Shown: positions 8,760 to 16,849 of the stretch, in pieces
Layout of the letters: each line of letters begins with the position of its first letter
Numbering within the stretch: position 1 is the first letter of the stretch
Source of the DNA: Nocardioides cavernae
GTDB taxonomy: Bacteria; Actinomycetota; Actinomycetes; Propionibacteriales; Nocardioidaceae
Direction: 5' to 3'
Length of the DNA stretch: 64,000 nucleotides
NCBI RefSeq assembly: GCF_016907475.1
Contig: NZ_JAFBCA010000001.1
Span: 2,852,001 to 2,916,000, forward strand
Made by a program: the position numbers and the translations under genes
The notes under the pieces: generated by a model
Told to the model about the DNA's origin: nothing
The model's database searches: none
What the model saw: only the letters and a program-made list of their open reading frames with translations

Positions 8760-9214
8760 TCGATGCCCCGCTTGCGCAGCAGCGCCTCGATGTCAGCCAT
8801 CTCGTCGTCCACGGCCGGGCGCGAGGTCGGGCCGGTCCGGGTGGAGGACGCCTCCGGCAGCTCGTCCTTGCCGCGCGGCGTGCGGCCACCCGCGCCCACG
8901 GCCTGCGCGCGGGCCAGCTGGCGGTCGCGGATGATGCCGCTGACGAACCACAGCACGACCGCGAGGCCGGCCAGGCCGACGCCCATCCAGGTGCGTACGT
9001 CGAACACGAGACTGGTGGCCCAGTCGGTGATCGACCCCGCGATGTCCACGACCATCTCGAGCGTCCCGGTCAGCCACGCGGCCGCGGGGAGCAGGGTGAA
9101 GCCGAGCGCTCGCAGGCCGTTGGCCGCTCCTCGCCGGCGGAACGCGATCCACGTCCAGATGGCACCCGCGACGGTGAGCGCGGCGGTCAGTGCAGCCCAG
9201 GTAGTTCCTTCCAC
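8756..9214 (-). CDS. Three-segment membrane protein with short charged tail
   Basis: A 152-residue protein starting at a GTG (VEGTTWAALTAAL). Three hydrophobic segments lie at about residues 5-25, 35-55 and 76-96, followed by a charged cytoplasmic tail ending MADIEALLRKRGIE, which looks like a short SHOCT-type terminus. I do not recognise a function. It is the first gene of the minus-strand operon with the deaminase and kinase, joined by a 4-bp GTGA overlap. Confidence 0.7.
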   Translation of the reverse strand: MEGTTWAALTAALTVAGAIWTWIAFRRRGAANGLRALGFTLLPAAAWLTGTLEMVVDIAGSITDWATSLVFDVRTWMGVGLAGLAVVLWFVSGIIRDRQLARAQAVGAGGRTPRGKDELPEASSTRTGPTSRPAVDDEMADIEALLRKRGIE

Positions 9215-9281
9215 GTGACCAGACTCCCACAGCGCACCACGCCCTCGTCGGCACCTGCGAGGCCTGCGGGAGGATGGAGCC

Positions 9282-9848
9282 GTGGTCCACGACGACGCAT
9301 CCCCCCACCACGTGGCGGACGACTCCTCCCTCGAGCCGCTCGAGCGCACCATCCCCGACCCGGGGTTCGCCGACGACGCCGGCGAGGCGGACCCCCGGCT
9401 CGCCGGCGTGCTGGCCGACCGGGCCGCGGGCACCGCGAGCTCCGGCGCGGTGCTCGCCCTCCTGCAGGACGCCCGGCTGCTGGTGCCGGTGGTCGCGGTG
9501 CTCGGCGAGGTCGAGGTCGACGAGCAGGGACTGGCCCACGACAAGTCCTCCGACATGGCGGCCGTCCTGGTGGAGGCCCCGGACGGCAGCAGGGGCCTGC
9601 TCGCCTTCACGTCCACCGCCTCGATGGCCCGGTGGGACCCGCAGGCCAGGCCGGTGCCGGTGCCGGCCGCGACGGCGGCCACCGCGGCGATCCAGGACGG
9701 CGCGGAGGCGCTGCTCGTGGACCTCGCCGGCCCTGCGTCGTACGTCGTCGACGGGGACGACCTGACCCGGCTCGCGGCCGGGTGGCGCCTGGTCGCCATC
9801 GGCGACGGCTCGGGCGGTCACGGCTGGATTGGCCCCTCGACGGAATGA
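9282..9848 (+). CDS. SseB-family protein
   Basis: A 188-residue cytoplasmic protein with the SseB N-terminal-like fold: [17 protein letters not shown] near residue 60, [21 protein letters not shown] and [15 protein letters not shown] follow in family order. Bacterial SseB-domain proteins are widespread in actinobacteria and mostly of unknown role. They often sit upstream of infC, as here. Translation starts at GTG 9282 after a purine-rich GGGAGGA. Confidence 0.8.
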   Translation: MVHDDASPHHVADDSSLEPLERTIPDPGFADDAGEADPRLAGVLADRAAGTASSGAVLALLQDARLLVPVVAVLGEVEVDEQGLAHDKSSDMAAVLVEAPDGSRGLLAFTSTASMARWDPQARPVPVPAATAATAAIQDGAEALLVDLAGPASYVVDGDDLTRLAAGWRLVAIGDGSGGHGWIGPSTE

Positions 9849-10149
9849 TCCGCTAACCTTCCGTGTTGACCGATCAGTGACACCATGCTTCACGGTGACA
9901 CCGATCCCGCCAAGCGGAGGCAGCACCACCGTCTCCCACCCGCATCGATCGCCCAGCAGCACAGATCGTCGGGTCCCGGTCCAGAGCCACCACCGTCGCG
10001 AGACGGAGGTGGACACCTCAGTTTCCCCGAGAGGGGAGACGTGTCGTGACTGGCTCCCGCTTGGCAACAGCGGGAGCCATTGTCCATTTTCCGGCACACC
10101 AGTCGGGCCGGGCGAGGGACTCCCACCCACCCGAACCACTGGAGGACCC
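9849..10149 (+). promoter_or_regulatory. Leader of the infC-rpmI-rplT operon
   Basis: About 300 nt without a gene. A TTGACC at 9867-9872 and a TAACCT near 9855 are weak promoter candidates. The region can fold several hairpins: GAGGT/ACCTC near 10005-10020, TCCCC/GGGGA at 10024-10037, and the strong hairpin listed at 10051. Long leaders on this operon are autoregulatory targets of L20 or IF-3 in other bacteria. That such control applies here is inference. Confidence 0.5.
10051..10090 (+). terminator. Hairpin with T-rich tail in the infC leader (possible attenuator)
   Basis: A perfect 11-bp stem (10051-10061 with 10069-10079) and a 7-nt loop, followed by TTGTCCATTTT. It lies 60 nt before the IF-3 start, so it would end transcription before the operon unless bypassed. 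It fits an attenuator, or a terminator for upstream transcription. Confidence 0.55.
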
Positions 10150-10833
10150 ATCAGCACCGAGCTGCGCATCAACGACCGGATCCGCGTACCCGAGGTCCGG
10201 CTCGTAGGACCCAACGGCGAGACCGTTGGCATCGTGCCGACCGACCAGGCACTCAAGCTGGCCGTGGAGGCCGACCTCGACCTCGTCGAGATCGCGCCCC
10301 AGGGACGCCCCCCGGTCTGCAAGCTCATGGACTACGGCAAGTTCAAGTACGAGAACGCCCAGAAGGCCCGCGAGTCGCGGCGCAACCAGACGAACGTGAT
10401 CATCAAGGAGATGAAGCTTCGTCCCAAGATCGACAAGCACGACTACGAGACCAAGAAGGGTCACGTCGTGCGATTCCTGGGTGCCGGCGACAAGGTCAAG
10501 ATCACGATCATGTTCCGCGGCCGCGAGCAGCACCGCCCCGAGCTGGGCTTCCGCCTGCTCCAGAAGCTGGCCGAGGACGTGCAGGAGCTGGGCTTCGTCG
10601 AGTCCTCGCCCAAGCAGGACGGCCGCAACATGACCATGGTCATCGGCCCGCACAAGAAGAAGGCCGACGCCAAGATCGACGCCGACGCTGCCCGCGCCAC
10701 CAAGGAGCAGGCACGTGCGGACCGCAAGGCCGAGGAGGACGCCGAGCGCGAGGCGGCCCACGCCGCCGGGCCGGTCGCCCAGAAGAAGGAGCGTCGCCGC
10801 TCCGAGAACCTCGATCCTGAGATCGAGGCCTGA
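10150..10833 (+). CDS. infC: Translation initiation factor IF-3 (ATC start)
   Basis: IF-3 binds the 30S subunit, prevents premature 50S joining and proofreads start codons and initiator tRNA. The N-terminal domain starts [20 protein letters not shown], and the linker and C-domain follow ([45 protein letters not shown]). Residues beyond about 180 form a charged Ala/Lys/Glu tail. No ATG or GTG lies at the family N-terminus. The best start is ATC at 10150, four bases after GGAGG (10141-10145). AUU or AUC starts are typical of infC and allow IF-3 to repress its own translation. The protein is 227 residues from this start. Confidence 0.93.
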   Translation: MSTELRINDRIRVPEVRLVGPNGETVGIVPTDQALKLAVEADLDLVEIAPQGRPPVCKLMDYGKFKYENAQKARESRRNQTNVIIKEMKLRPKIDKHDYETKKGHVVRFLGAGDKVKITIMFRGREQHRPELGFRLLQKLAEDVQELGFVESSPKQDGRNMTMVIGPHKKKADAKIDADAARATKEQARADRKAEEDAEREAAHAAGPVAQKKERRRSENLDPEIEA

Positions 10834-10969
10834 GCGAAGCGAAGGGCTCGATCGAGCAGGTCGCGGCGAAGCCGTGACAGCCGTCGGGACCGGGACAACG
10901 GCGAGTCGCCCACGTCCTAGCGAGAACCCCAGAACCCCGAACCACGTACAAGGAAGTTGAGGCAGACAC

Positions 10970-11182
10970 ATGCCGAAGAACAAGACCCACTCGGGCGCGA
11001 AGAAGCGCTTCAAGGTGACCGGCTCGGGCAAGATCATGCGTCTGCAGGCCGGCCGCAAGTCCGGCGCTGCGTTCGCGTCCGCGCCGACCACGGGCAGCCG
11101 CAAGAAGCACCGCCGCAACGCCGGCATGGTCGAGCTCGAGAAGGGCGACGTCGCACGCGCCAAGAAGATGCTCGGCATCTGA
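10970..11182 (+). CDS. rpmI: 50S ribosomal protein L35
   Basis: A 70-residue basic protein beginning [20 protein letters not shown], the standard L35 N-terminus, with the RKKHRRNAG motif in the middle. It is part of the large ribosomal subunit. It lies between infC and rplT as in most bacteria. A GGAAGTTGAGG sequence ahead of the ATG may act as ribosome binding site. Confidence 0.97.
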   Translation: MPKNKTHSGAKKRFKVTGSGKIMRLQAGRKSGAAFASAPTTGSRKKHRRNAGMVELEKGDVARAKKMLGI

Positions 11183-11256
11183 GCCTCACCCACCGCACCT
11201 CCCCGGTGGCTCAGCCGCCGTCCGTCTGACTTTCCCCTGCATCAAGGAGTAACCCC

Positions 11257-11643
11257 ATGGCACGCGTCAAGCGCGCAGTGAACGCCCAGAAGAAGCGTCG
11301 TACCACCCTCGAGCGCGCCAGCGGTTACCGCGGCCAGCGCTCGCGCCTCTACCGCAAGGCCAAGGAGCAGGTCACCCACTCCCTGGTCTACAGCTACAAC
11401 GACCGGCGCAAGAACAAGGGCAACTTCCGCAAGCTCTGGATCCAGCGGATCAACGCTGCGGCCCGCGCCAACGGCATGACCTACAACCGCTTCATCCAGG
11501 GCCTCGGCCTGGCCGGCATCGAGGTCGACCGCAAGATCCTCGCCGAGCTCGCCGTCAACGACGCGCCGGCCTTCGCCGCGCTCGTCGAGGCCGCCAAGGC
11601 CGCGCTGCCCGAGGACGTCAACGCGCCCAAGGTCTCCGCCTGA
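11257..11643 (+). CDS. rplT: 50S ribosomal protein L20
   Basis: A 128-residue protein starting [19 protein letters not shown], with [20 protein letters not shown] and [20 protein letters not shown], all diagnostic of L20. It binds 23S rRNA early in 50S assembly and in many bacteria represses its own operon. An AAGGAG ribosome binding site lies 7 nt before the ATG. The next gene starts 5 nt after the stop. Confidence 0.97.
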   Translation: MARVKRAVNAQKKRRTTLERASGYRGQRSRLYRKAKEQVTHSLVYSYNDRRKNKGNFRKLWIQRINAAARANGMTYNRFIQGLGLAGIEVDRKILAELAVNDAPAFAALVEAAKAALPEDVNAPKVSA

Positions 11644-11648
11644 ACCAC

Positions 11649-12428
11649 ATGAGCACTCCACTGACGGTCGGCAATGGCCGCGTCAAGGAGGCTCGCAAGT
11701 TGAGCCGCCGCTCGGTACGCACCGAGCGGCGGCTCTTCCTCGCTGACGGCCCGAAGGCCGTCGAGGGGGCGCTGTCCGTCGCCGGGTGCGTCGTCGAGGT
11801 CTTCGCGACCCCGCTCGCGCTCGAGCAGCACGCCGAGCTGCTCGCCGAGGCGCCGGTCACGCTGGTCGACGACCGCGCCCTCGCGTCGCTGTCCGACTCG
11901 GTGTCCCCGGCCGGCGTGGTGGCCGTGTGCCGCCACCTCGACGCGCCGCTCGAGCACGTCGTGCGGGCCTCGCCCCGGCTGCTGGCCGTGTGCGCCGACG
12001 TCCGCGACCCCGGCAACGCCGGCACCGTCATCCGTACGGCGGACGCGGCGGGCGCCGACGCGGTCGTGCTGGCCGGGCAGTCCGTCGACGCCTACAACCC
12101 CAAGACCGTGCGCGCCACCGTCGGGAGCCTCTTCCACCTGCCGCTCGCGATCGAGCCCGATCCCGCTGCCGCCGTGCGTGAGGCGCAGGCTCGGGGACTG
12201 ACCGTCCTGGCCGCCGACGGCGCCGGCGAGGTCGACCTGTTCGACGCCGACCTGTCCGGGCCCACGGCGTGGCTCTTCGGCAACGAGGCCTGGGGCCTGC
12301 CCGAGGACCTGGCCGCGCTGGCCGACCACCGCGTCGCCATCCCGATCCACGGCCGGGCCGAGAGCCTCAACCTGTCCACCGCCGCGGCCGTGTGCCTCTA
12401 CGCCAGCGCGCGCGCCCAGCGCCGCTGA
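11649..12428 (+). CDS. TrmH-family RNA 2'-O-methyltransferase
   Basis: A 259-residue SPOUT enzyme. The N-terminal substrate-binding domain (VKEARKLSRRSVRTERRLFLADGP) is followed by the knotted SAM-binding domain with CADVRDPGNAGTVIRTADAAGAD, VRATVGSLFHLPL, LFGNEAWGLPEDL and IPIHGRAESLNLSTAAAVCLY, which are the three SpoU/TrmH motifs. It probably methylates ribose in rRNA or tRNA. The exact nucleotide is unknown. The gene lies 5 nt after rplT and is likely cotranscribed. It ends one base from the convergent regulator. Confidence 0.9.
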   Translation: MSTPLTVGNGRVKEARKLSRRSVRTERRLFLADGPKAVEGALSVAGCVVEVFATPLALEQHAELLAEAPVTLVDDRALASLSDSVSPAGVVAVCRHLDAPLEHVVRASPRLLAVCADVRDPGNAGTVIRTADAAGADAVVLAGQSVDAYNPKTVRATVGSLFHLPLAIEPDPAAAVREAQARGLTVLAADGAGEVDLFDADLSGPTAWLFGNEAWGLPEDLAALADHRVAIPIHGRAESLNLSTAAAVCLYASARAQRR

Positions 12429-12429
12429 C

Positions 12430-13404
12430 TCATCGCGGCGGGATCGCCGCGGCGTACCTCGTCGCGAGCGTCGCGAGGTGCGCGACCAGCTCCGGTGGCT
12501 CGGTGACGTGGAAGTCCAGGCCGAGCATCCCGATCCACACCGCCACCGTCTCGACGCTGTCGGCGCCGGTGACCAGGACGCTGTGGCCCTCGTCCAGGGT
12601 CTCGACGACGCCCACCGTCGGGTTGATCCGGCGGAGCACCTCCTCCGCCGGGGCGTCCACCGCGATGCGGCAGTGCACCGACCACCCCGAGAACGCCACG
12701 TCGCGCAGGACGAACGCTGCGTAGTCGCCACCCACCAGCGGGTCGGGGGCGAAGCGCCCGGCGCCCGGGACGCGCAGCTCGATCCAGTCGGCCCGCAGCG
12801 CCCGCCAGCGTCCGTCGGGGCGGTGACGCACCACGACGTACCAGCGCTGCTGCCAGCTCACGAGCCGGTACGGGTCGGCCTCGACCCGCTCCTCGACGTC
12901 GGCGGCCGGCCGGTAGAACAGCCTCAGGCCCTCACGGTCGCGGATCGCTGTCGCCAGGTCAGCCAGGAGGACCACGTCGACCGGCGGTGCGGCGACGTTG
13001 GTCGCGGTGTCGGCCGGACCTACGTCGGTGCTCTCACTCAGGGCGCGCACCCGGCGCCACAGGCGATCGGGCAGCACGTGCTGGAGCTTCGCGAGCGCGA
13101 GGGCGCCCGCCTCCTCGATGCCCCGCACGGCCGAGACGCTCCGCAACCCGACTGCGACGGCCACCGCCTCGTCGGCCTCGAGCAGCAGGGGAGGGAGCCG
13201 GCCGTGGTCACCGAACCGGTAGCCGCCGGCCGCCCCACGCACGGCCTCGACGGGGTAACCGAGCTCGCGCAGCCGTTCGACGTCCTTGCGGACGGTGCGC
13301 TCGCCGACCCCCAGCAGGGCCGCGAGCTCGGGTCCCGTGGCGGTCGCCCGGGCCTGGAGGTGGCCGAGGAGGGAGATCAGCCTCGACGACGTCTGGAGCG
13401 ACAT
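12430..13404 (-). CDS. HTH / WYL-domain transcriptional regulator (YafY-like)
   Basis: A 324-residue regulator. An HTH_11 winged helix lies at residues 5-60 (LLGHLQARATATGPELAALLGVGERTVRKDVERLRELGYPVEA). A WYL ligand-sensing domain lies in the middle (EADPYRLVSWQQRWYVVVRHRPDGRWRALRADWI, about 175-215), and a WCX-like C-terminus follows. It starts 80 bp from the divergent epoxide hydrolase gene, so that gene is its likely target. A GAAAGG ribosome binding site precedes the ATG. The ligand is unknown. Confidence 0.88.
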   Translation of the reverse strand: MSLQTSSRLISLLGHLQARATATGPELAALLGVGERTVRKDVERLRELGYPVEAVRGAAGGYRFGDHGRLPPLLLEADEAVAVAVGLRSVSAVRGIEEAGALALAKLQHVLPDRLWRRVRALSESTDVGPADTATNVAAPPVDVVLLADLATAIRDREGLRLFYRPAADVEERVEADPYRLVSWQQRWYVVVRHRPDGRWRALRADWIELRVPGAGRFAPDPLVGGDYAAFVLRDVAFSGWSVHCRIAVDAPAEEVLRRINPTVGVVETLDEGHSVLVTGADSVETVAVWIGMLGLDFHVTEPPELVAHLATLATRYAAAIPPR

Positions 13405-13471
13405 GGGCTGGCCTTTCGAGGAGATCGGAGCCGCTGGTCGAATCAGGGCCGAATCGTGCCGGATTCCTTCC

Positions 13472-13477
13472 TACCGT
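13472..13477 (+). promoter_or_regulatory. -10 element for the epoxide hydrolase (leaderless)
   Basis: TACCGT, 6 nt before the ATG at 13484, which supports that start over upstream in-frame codons. Confidence 0.5.
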
Positions 13478-13483
13478 ACCTTC

Positions 13484-14599
13484 ATGACCACTCACCAGAA
13501 CCCCAGCCAGCTCACCTTCCGCCCCTTCACGGTCTCGGTCCCGCAGGACGCGATCGACGACCTCCGCGCCCGCCTCGCCAACACCCGCTACGCCGCCGAG
13601 CCCACTTCGAGCGCCGACGGCACCGACTGGTCCGCCGGCGTCCCGGTCTCCTACCTCCGGCAGATGGTCGAGCACTGGGCGGGCGACTTCGACTGGCGCG
13701 CGCAGGAGGAGCGGATGAACGCCTACCCGCAGCTCCTCACCGAGATCGACGGCCAGACCATCCACGTCGTCCACGTGCGCTCCGCCAACGAGGACGCGAC
13801 CCCGCTGCTGCTGCTCCACACCTATCCGGGGTCCTTCGTCGACTTCCTCGACCTCGTCCCGCACCTGACCGACCACTTCCACCTCGTCATCCCCTCGATC
13901 CCGGGCGTCGGCTTCAGCCAACCGCTCACCGACGGCGGCTGGGACTCGCGGCGCAACGCGCGGGCGTGGGACCGCCTGATGCGTGGCCTCGGATACGAGT
14001 CCTACGGCGCGCACGGCTCCGACAACGGTGCGATCGTGGCCCGTGAGCTGGCGATGCTGGCCCCCGAGGGCTTCCTCGGCGCCCACGTGCTGCAGCTGTT
14101 CTCCTTTCCCTCCGGTGACCCGGCGGAGTTCGAGAAGATGACCCCTGCCGACTATGCGGCGCTGGAGTTCGCCGGCTGGTTCCAGACGGTCAACGGCTAC
14201 GCCACGATGAACGCCTCGCGGCCGCTCACCGTCGCGGCCGCACTCAGCGACTCCCCGGTCGGGCAGCTCGCCTACAACGAGCTGTTCGAGAGCTTCGGCA
14301 ACGGCACGTCACGAGTGACGCGCGACCAGGTGCTCACGCAGGTCAGCCTCTACTGGTTCACCAACAGCAGCGGTGGCGCCGTGCAGGCCTACCGCGCCGA
14401 GCAGGCGGTCGAGCCGCGGGTGAACGAGGGGCGGATCGGGGTCGCGGTCTTCGCCGACGACTTCCGCACGATGCGTCCCTTCGCCGAGCGCGACAACACC
14501 GACATCGTGTCGTGGACCGAGCACCCGGAGGGCGGCCACTTCGCCTCGATGGAGGTCCCCGAGGAGCTCGCCGGCGCGATCCGTGGCTTCTTCTCCTGA
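13484..14599 (+). CDS. Epoxide hydrolase, alpha/beta fold with EHN domain
   Basis: A 371-residue enzyme. The first 110 residues form the epoxide-hydrolase N-terminal domain (LTFRPFTVSVPQDAIDDLRARLANTRY). The alpha/beta core has a nucleophile Asp180 in HGSDNGAIVA and a catalytic-type His352 in EGGHFASMEVPEEL. The oxyanion loop reads LLHTYPGSF where the family usually has HGWPGS or HGFPGS. Enzymes of this group open epoxides to diols; the natural substrate is unknown. It is divergent from a WYL regulator. Frame is open upstream, but the -10 element and N-terminus support the ATG at 13484. Confidence 0.9.
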   Translation: MTTHQNPSQLTFRPFTVSVPQDAIDDLRARLANTRYAAEPTSSADGTDWSAGVPVSYLRQMVEHWAGDFDWRAQEERMNAYPQLLTEIDGQTIHVVHVRSANEDATPLLLLHTYPGSFVDFLDLVPHLTDHFHLVIPSIPGVGFSQPLTDGGWDSRRNARAWDRLMRGLGYESYGAHGSDNGAIVARELAMLAPEGFLGAHVLQLFSFPSGDPAEFEKMTPADYAALEFAGWFQTVNGYATMNASRPLTVAAALSDSPVGQLAYNELFESFGNGTSRVTRDQVLTQVSLYWFTNSSGGAVQAYRAEQAVEPRVNEGRIGVAVFADDFRTMRPFAERDNTDIVSWTEHPEGGHFASMEVPEELAGAIRGFFS

Positions 14600-14665
14600 G
14601 CACCTGCACGACGCCGAGCGGCGTACGGCCCCGCCGTGCGCCGCCGCGGCACGCCTCCCGTGGCC

Positions 14666-14671
14666 TAGGCT
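14666..14671 (+). promoter_or_regulatory. -10 element for the DUF4031 gene (leaderless)
   Basis: TAGGCT, 8 nt before the ATG at 14680. Confidence 0.45.
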
Positions 14672-14679
14672 CGCCGGCG

Positions 14680-14946
14680 ATGATCCTCATCGACCCGCCC
14701 GCCGTGCCGCGTTGGGACCGGCTCTGGTCCCACCTGGCCAGCGACACCTCCTACGACGAGGTGCACGACTTCGCTGCCGCCCAGGGCGTGCCTGCCCGCG
14801 GCTGGGACCGGGACCACTACGACGTCCCTGCCGACGCGTACGACGCGCTGGTGTCCGCGGGGGCGGTCCCGGTCACGTCCCGCGAGCTCGTCGTGGCCCT
14901 GCGCGCAGCCGGGTTGCGACGGCCCAAGGCCCGGTTCCGCGACTAG
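14680..14946 (+). CDS. DUF4031 domain protein
   Basis: An 88-residue protein (MILIDPPAVPRWDRLWSHLASD) with the DUF4031 pattern: DTSYDEVHDFAAAQGVPARGWDRDHYDVP and a basic LRRPKARFRD tail. The family is common in actinobacteria and has no settled function. The conserved His/Asp/Tyr cluster might bind a metal or nucleotide, but that is speculation. I chose the ATG at 14680 because of the family N-terminus and the nearby -10 element. Confidence 0.78.
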   Translation: MILIDPPAVPRWDRLWSHLASDTSYDEVHDFAAAQGVPARGWDRDHYDVPADAYDALVSAGAVPVTSRELVVALRAAGLRRPKARFRD

Positions 14947-14954
14947 GGCTGGCC

Positions 14955-14960
14955 TAGGGT
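14955..14960 (+). promoter_or_regulatory. -10 element for the PAS-type kinase (leaderless)
   Basis: TAGGGT, 7 nt before the GTG at 14968. It overlaps an alternative GTG at 14959, which argues for the later start. Confidence 0.45.
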
Positions 14961-14967
14961 GGCGCTC

Positions 14968-16053
14968 GTGTCGGACGAGAGCGCACCCCAGCACCGGGTG
15001 GAGAGGAGTCGGCCTACGCGCCTGCGCGCACTGGCGGACTTCTATCCCGACGGCATCCTCGGCGCGAGCCGCGAGGGCGTGGTCACCATCCTCAACGCCC
15101 AGGGGGCCGCGCTGCTCGGTGTCGACCCTGAGGATGCGAAGGGGCTGTCGCTGCCGGACGTCCTGCGGTTGCTCGACCAGGACGGCCGCACCTGGCTCGA
15201 CGTGAACCGGCCGTTCGACGCCATCTCGATCACGCGCGGCGTGCCCGAGCAGTCGTGGCTCAACGCCTTCGGTGACGAGGTCCTCACCACCGCGCGCCTG
15301 GTCCGTGAGGAGCCTCTGGGTCGGGTCGTCGGCATCGCGGTCGGGCTGCGCAGCGGTCGCGGTCGGGCGCGACTCGACCGCGAGCGCTCCGACCTCGTCG
15401 CCACCGTCGCCCACGAGCTGCGCTCACCGCTGACGGGCGTCAAGGGCTTCGTGCAGGCGCTGCTCAACCGGTGGGACAAGCTCACCGACGACCAGCGCAA
15501 GCTGATGCTGGAGACGGTGAACGCCGACGCCGACCGGCTCGCCCGCCTGATCGCCGAGCTGCTCGACGTGGCCCGGATCGACACCGATCGCCTCCAGCTC
15601 TACCCTCGCGAGTGCTCCGCCGAGGTGCTCGTGGCCCGGGTCGTGGACTCCATCGAGGCCGGGACGGCGCGCGACATCAAGCTCGAGGTCGAGGAAGCGC
15701 TGCCCGCGCTGTTCGCCGACCCGGACAAGTTCACCCAGGTCGTCACGAACCTCGTCGAGAACGCAGTGCGCCACGGCCAGGGCCAGGTCACCGTGCAGCT
15801 GTCGGCATCGCCGGCCCTCACGGGGGTGCGGCTCACGGTCGACGACGAGGGCGACGGCATCCCCGCGGAGCTGCGCAAGCGGGTCTTCACCAAGTTCTGG
15901 ACCACCGGTACCTCCGGTGGCACCGGGCTCGGCATGTACATCGTGGGCGGGCTGTCGCGCGCCCACGGGGGATGGGTCACCATCGACGACGCACCCGGCG
16001 GCGGCGGCCGCGTGATGGTCGACTGGCCGAGCGAGGACATGCGCCCGGAGTGA
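14968..16053 (+). CDS. Soluble PAS-domain sensor histidine kinase
   Basis: A 361-residue kinase with no membrane segment. A PAS-like domain fills residues 20-130 (ALADFYPDGILGASREGVVTILNAQGAALLGVDPED). A HisKA domain follows with phospho-acceptor His149 in TVAHELRSPLTGVKG, then a HATPase_c domain with N (NLVENAVRHG), G1 (DDEGDGIP), F and G2 (GTGLGMYIV) boxes. It should sense a cytoplasmic cue and phosphorylate a response regulator; the regulator at 16127 is the obvious candidate. GTG 14968 is preferred over GTG 14959 because of the -10 position. Confidence 0.9.
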   Translation: MSDESAPQHRVERSRPTRLRALADFYPDGILGASREGVVTILNAQGAALLGVDPEDAKGLSLPDVLRLLDQDGRTWLDVNRPFDAISITRGVPEQSWLNAFGDEVLTTARLVREEPLGRVVGIAVGLRSGRGRARLDRERSDLVATVAHELRSPLTGVKGFVQALLNRWDKLTDDQRKLMLETVNADADRLARLIAELLDVARIDTDRLQLYPRECSAEVLVARVVDSIEAGTARDIKLEVEEALPALFADPDKFTQVVTNLVENAVRHGQGQVTVQLSASPALTGVRLTVDDEGDGIPAELRKRVFTKFWTTGTSGGTGLGMYIVGGLSRAHGGWVTIDDAPGGGGRVMVDWPSEDMRPE

Positions 16054-16114
16054 CGGGCCGCGACCTCCACACAACCTTCACGAGTCGTCCCCGCCGTCCA
16101 CCCGTCCGCCCTCC

Positions 16115-16120
16115 TAGGGT
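16115..16120 (+). promoter_or_regulatory. -10 element for the response regulator (leaderless)
   Basis: TAGGGT, 6 nt before the ATG at 16127. It suggests the regulator-kinase pair has its own promoter, separate from the upstream kinase. Confidence 0.5.
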
Positions 16121-16126
16121 CGTGGC

Positions 16127-16849
16127 ATGACCTCCCGCACCCCCGCCACGTCCAGGCCGAGGACCGCCCTGGTGGTGGAGGACGAGCGCACCATCAACGA
16201 CGCCCTCGCCCAGCGGCTGCGCGCCGAGGGCTACGACGTCGAGCAGGCCTTCGACGGCCCGTCCGCGGTCGAGATGGCCGCTGCCGTGCGTCCCGACGTC
16301 GTCCTGCTCGACGTGATGCTCCCCGGGTTCGACGGCCTCGAGGTGTGCCGCCGCGTCCAGGCCGCACGCCCGGTGCCGGTGCTGATGCTGACCGCACGCG
16401 ACGACGAGGCCGACGTGCTGGTGGGGCTCGGGGTCGGCGCCGACGACTACCTGACCAAGCCGTTCTCGATGCGCGAGGTCGTCGCCCGGGTGGCCGCCCT
16501 CTTGCGCCGGGTCGAGCGGGCGGCCGCGCTGGCGGACGAGCGGCCCGCCACCATCGAGGTCGGCGGCGTGCGGATCGACCCCGGCTCCCGGCGTACGACG
16601 GTCGCCGGCGAGGCCGTGCACCTCACCCCGACCGAGTTCGACCTGCTGCTGTCCCTGGCCCGCGCGCCCGGTCAGGTCCTCAGCCGCGAGCGGCTGCTGC
16701 GTGACGTCTGGGACTGGGGCGACGCCTGGGCCAGCGCCAGCGCGACCCGCACCGTCGACAGCCACGTCAAGGCGCTGCGCAGCAAGGTGGGTGCGTCGCG
16801 GATCCGCACCGTGCACGGCGTCGGCTACTCCCTCGAGGACCTTGCATGA
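16127..16849 (+). CDS. OmpR-family response regulator
   Basis: A 240-residue regulator. The receiver domain (about 12-125) has the phospho-acceptor Asp62 in VVLLDVMLPGFDG, a conserved Thr in LMLTARDD and a Lys in YLTKPFSMREV. The C-terminal winged helix (about 145-238) shows the OmpR pattern LTPTEFDLLLSLARAPGQVLSRERLL and VDSHVKALRSKVG...IRTVHGVGYSL. Its stop shares ATGA with the next kinase gene, so they form a pair. Target genes are unknown. Confidence 0.95.
   Translation: MTSRTPATSRPRTALVVEDERTINDALAQRLRAEGYDVEQAFDGPSAVEMAAAVRPDVVLLDVMLPGFDGLEVCRRVQAARPVPVLMLTARDDEADVLVGLGVGADDYLTKPFSMREVVARVAALLRRVERAAALADERPATIEVGGVRIDPGSRRTTVAGEAVHLTPTEFDLLLSLARAPGQVLSRERLLRDVWDWGDAWASASATRTVDSHVKALRSKVGASRIRTVHGVGYSLEDLA

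Noticed and set aside
6331..8889. An 852-codon minus-strand frame, and similar long antisense frames elsewhere (for example 2229-4142, 45686-48613 and 49083-51251)
   Set aside because: High GC leaves few stop codons. These frames run opposite to genes with clear motifs and encode low-complexity Arg/Gly/Ala/Pro sequence.
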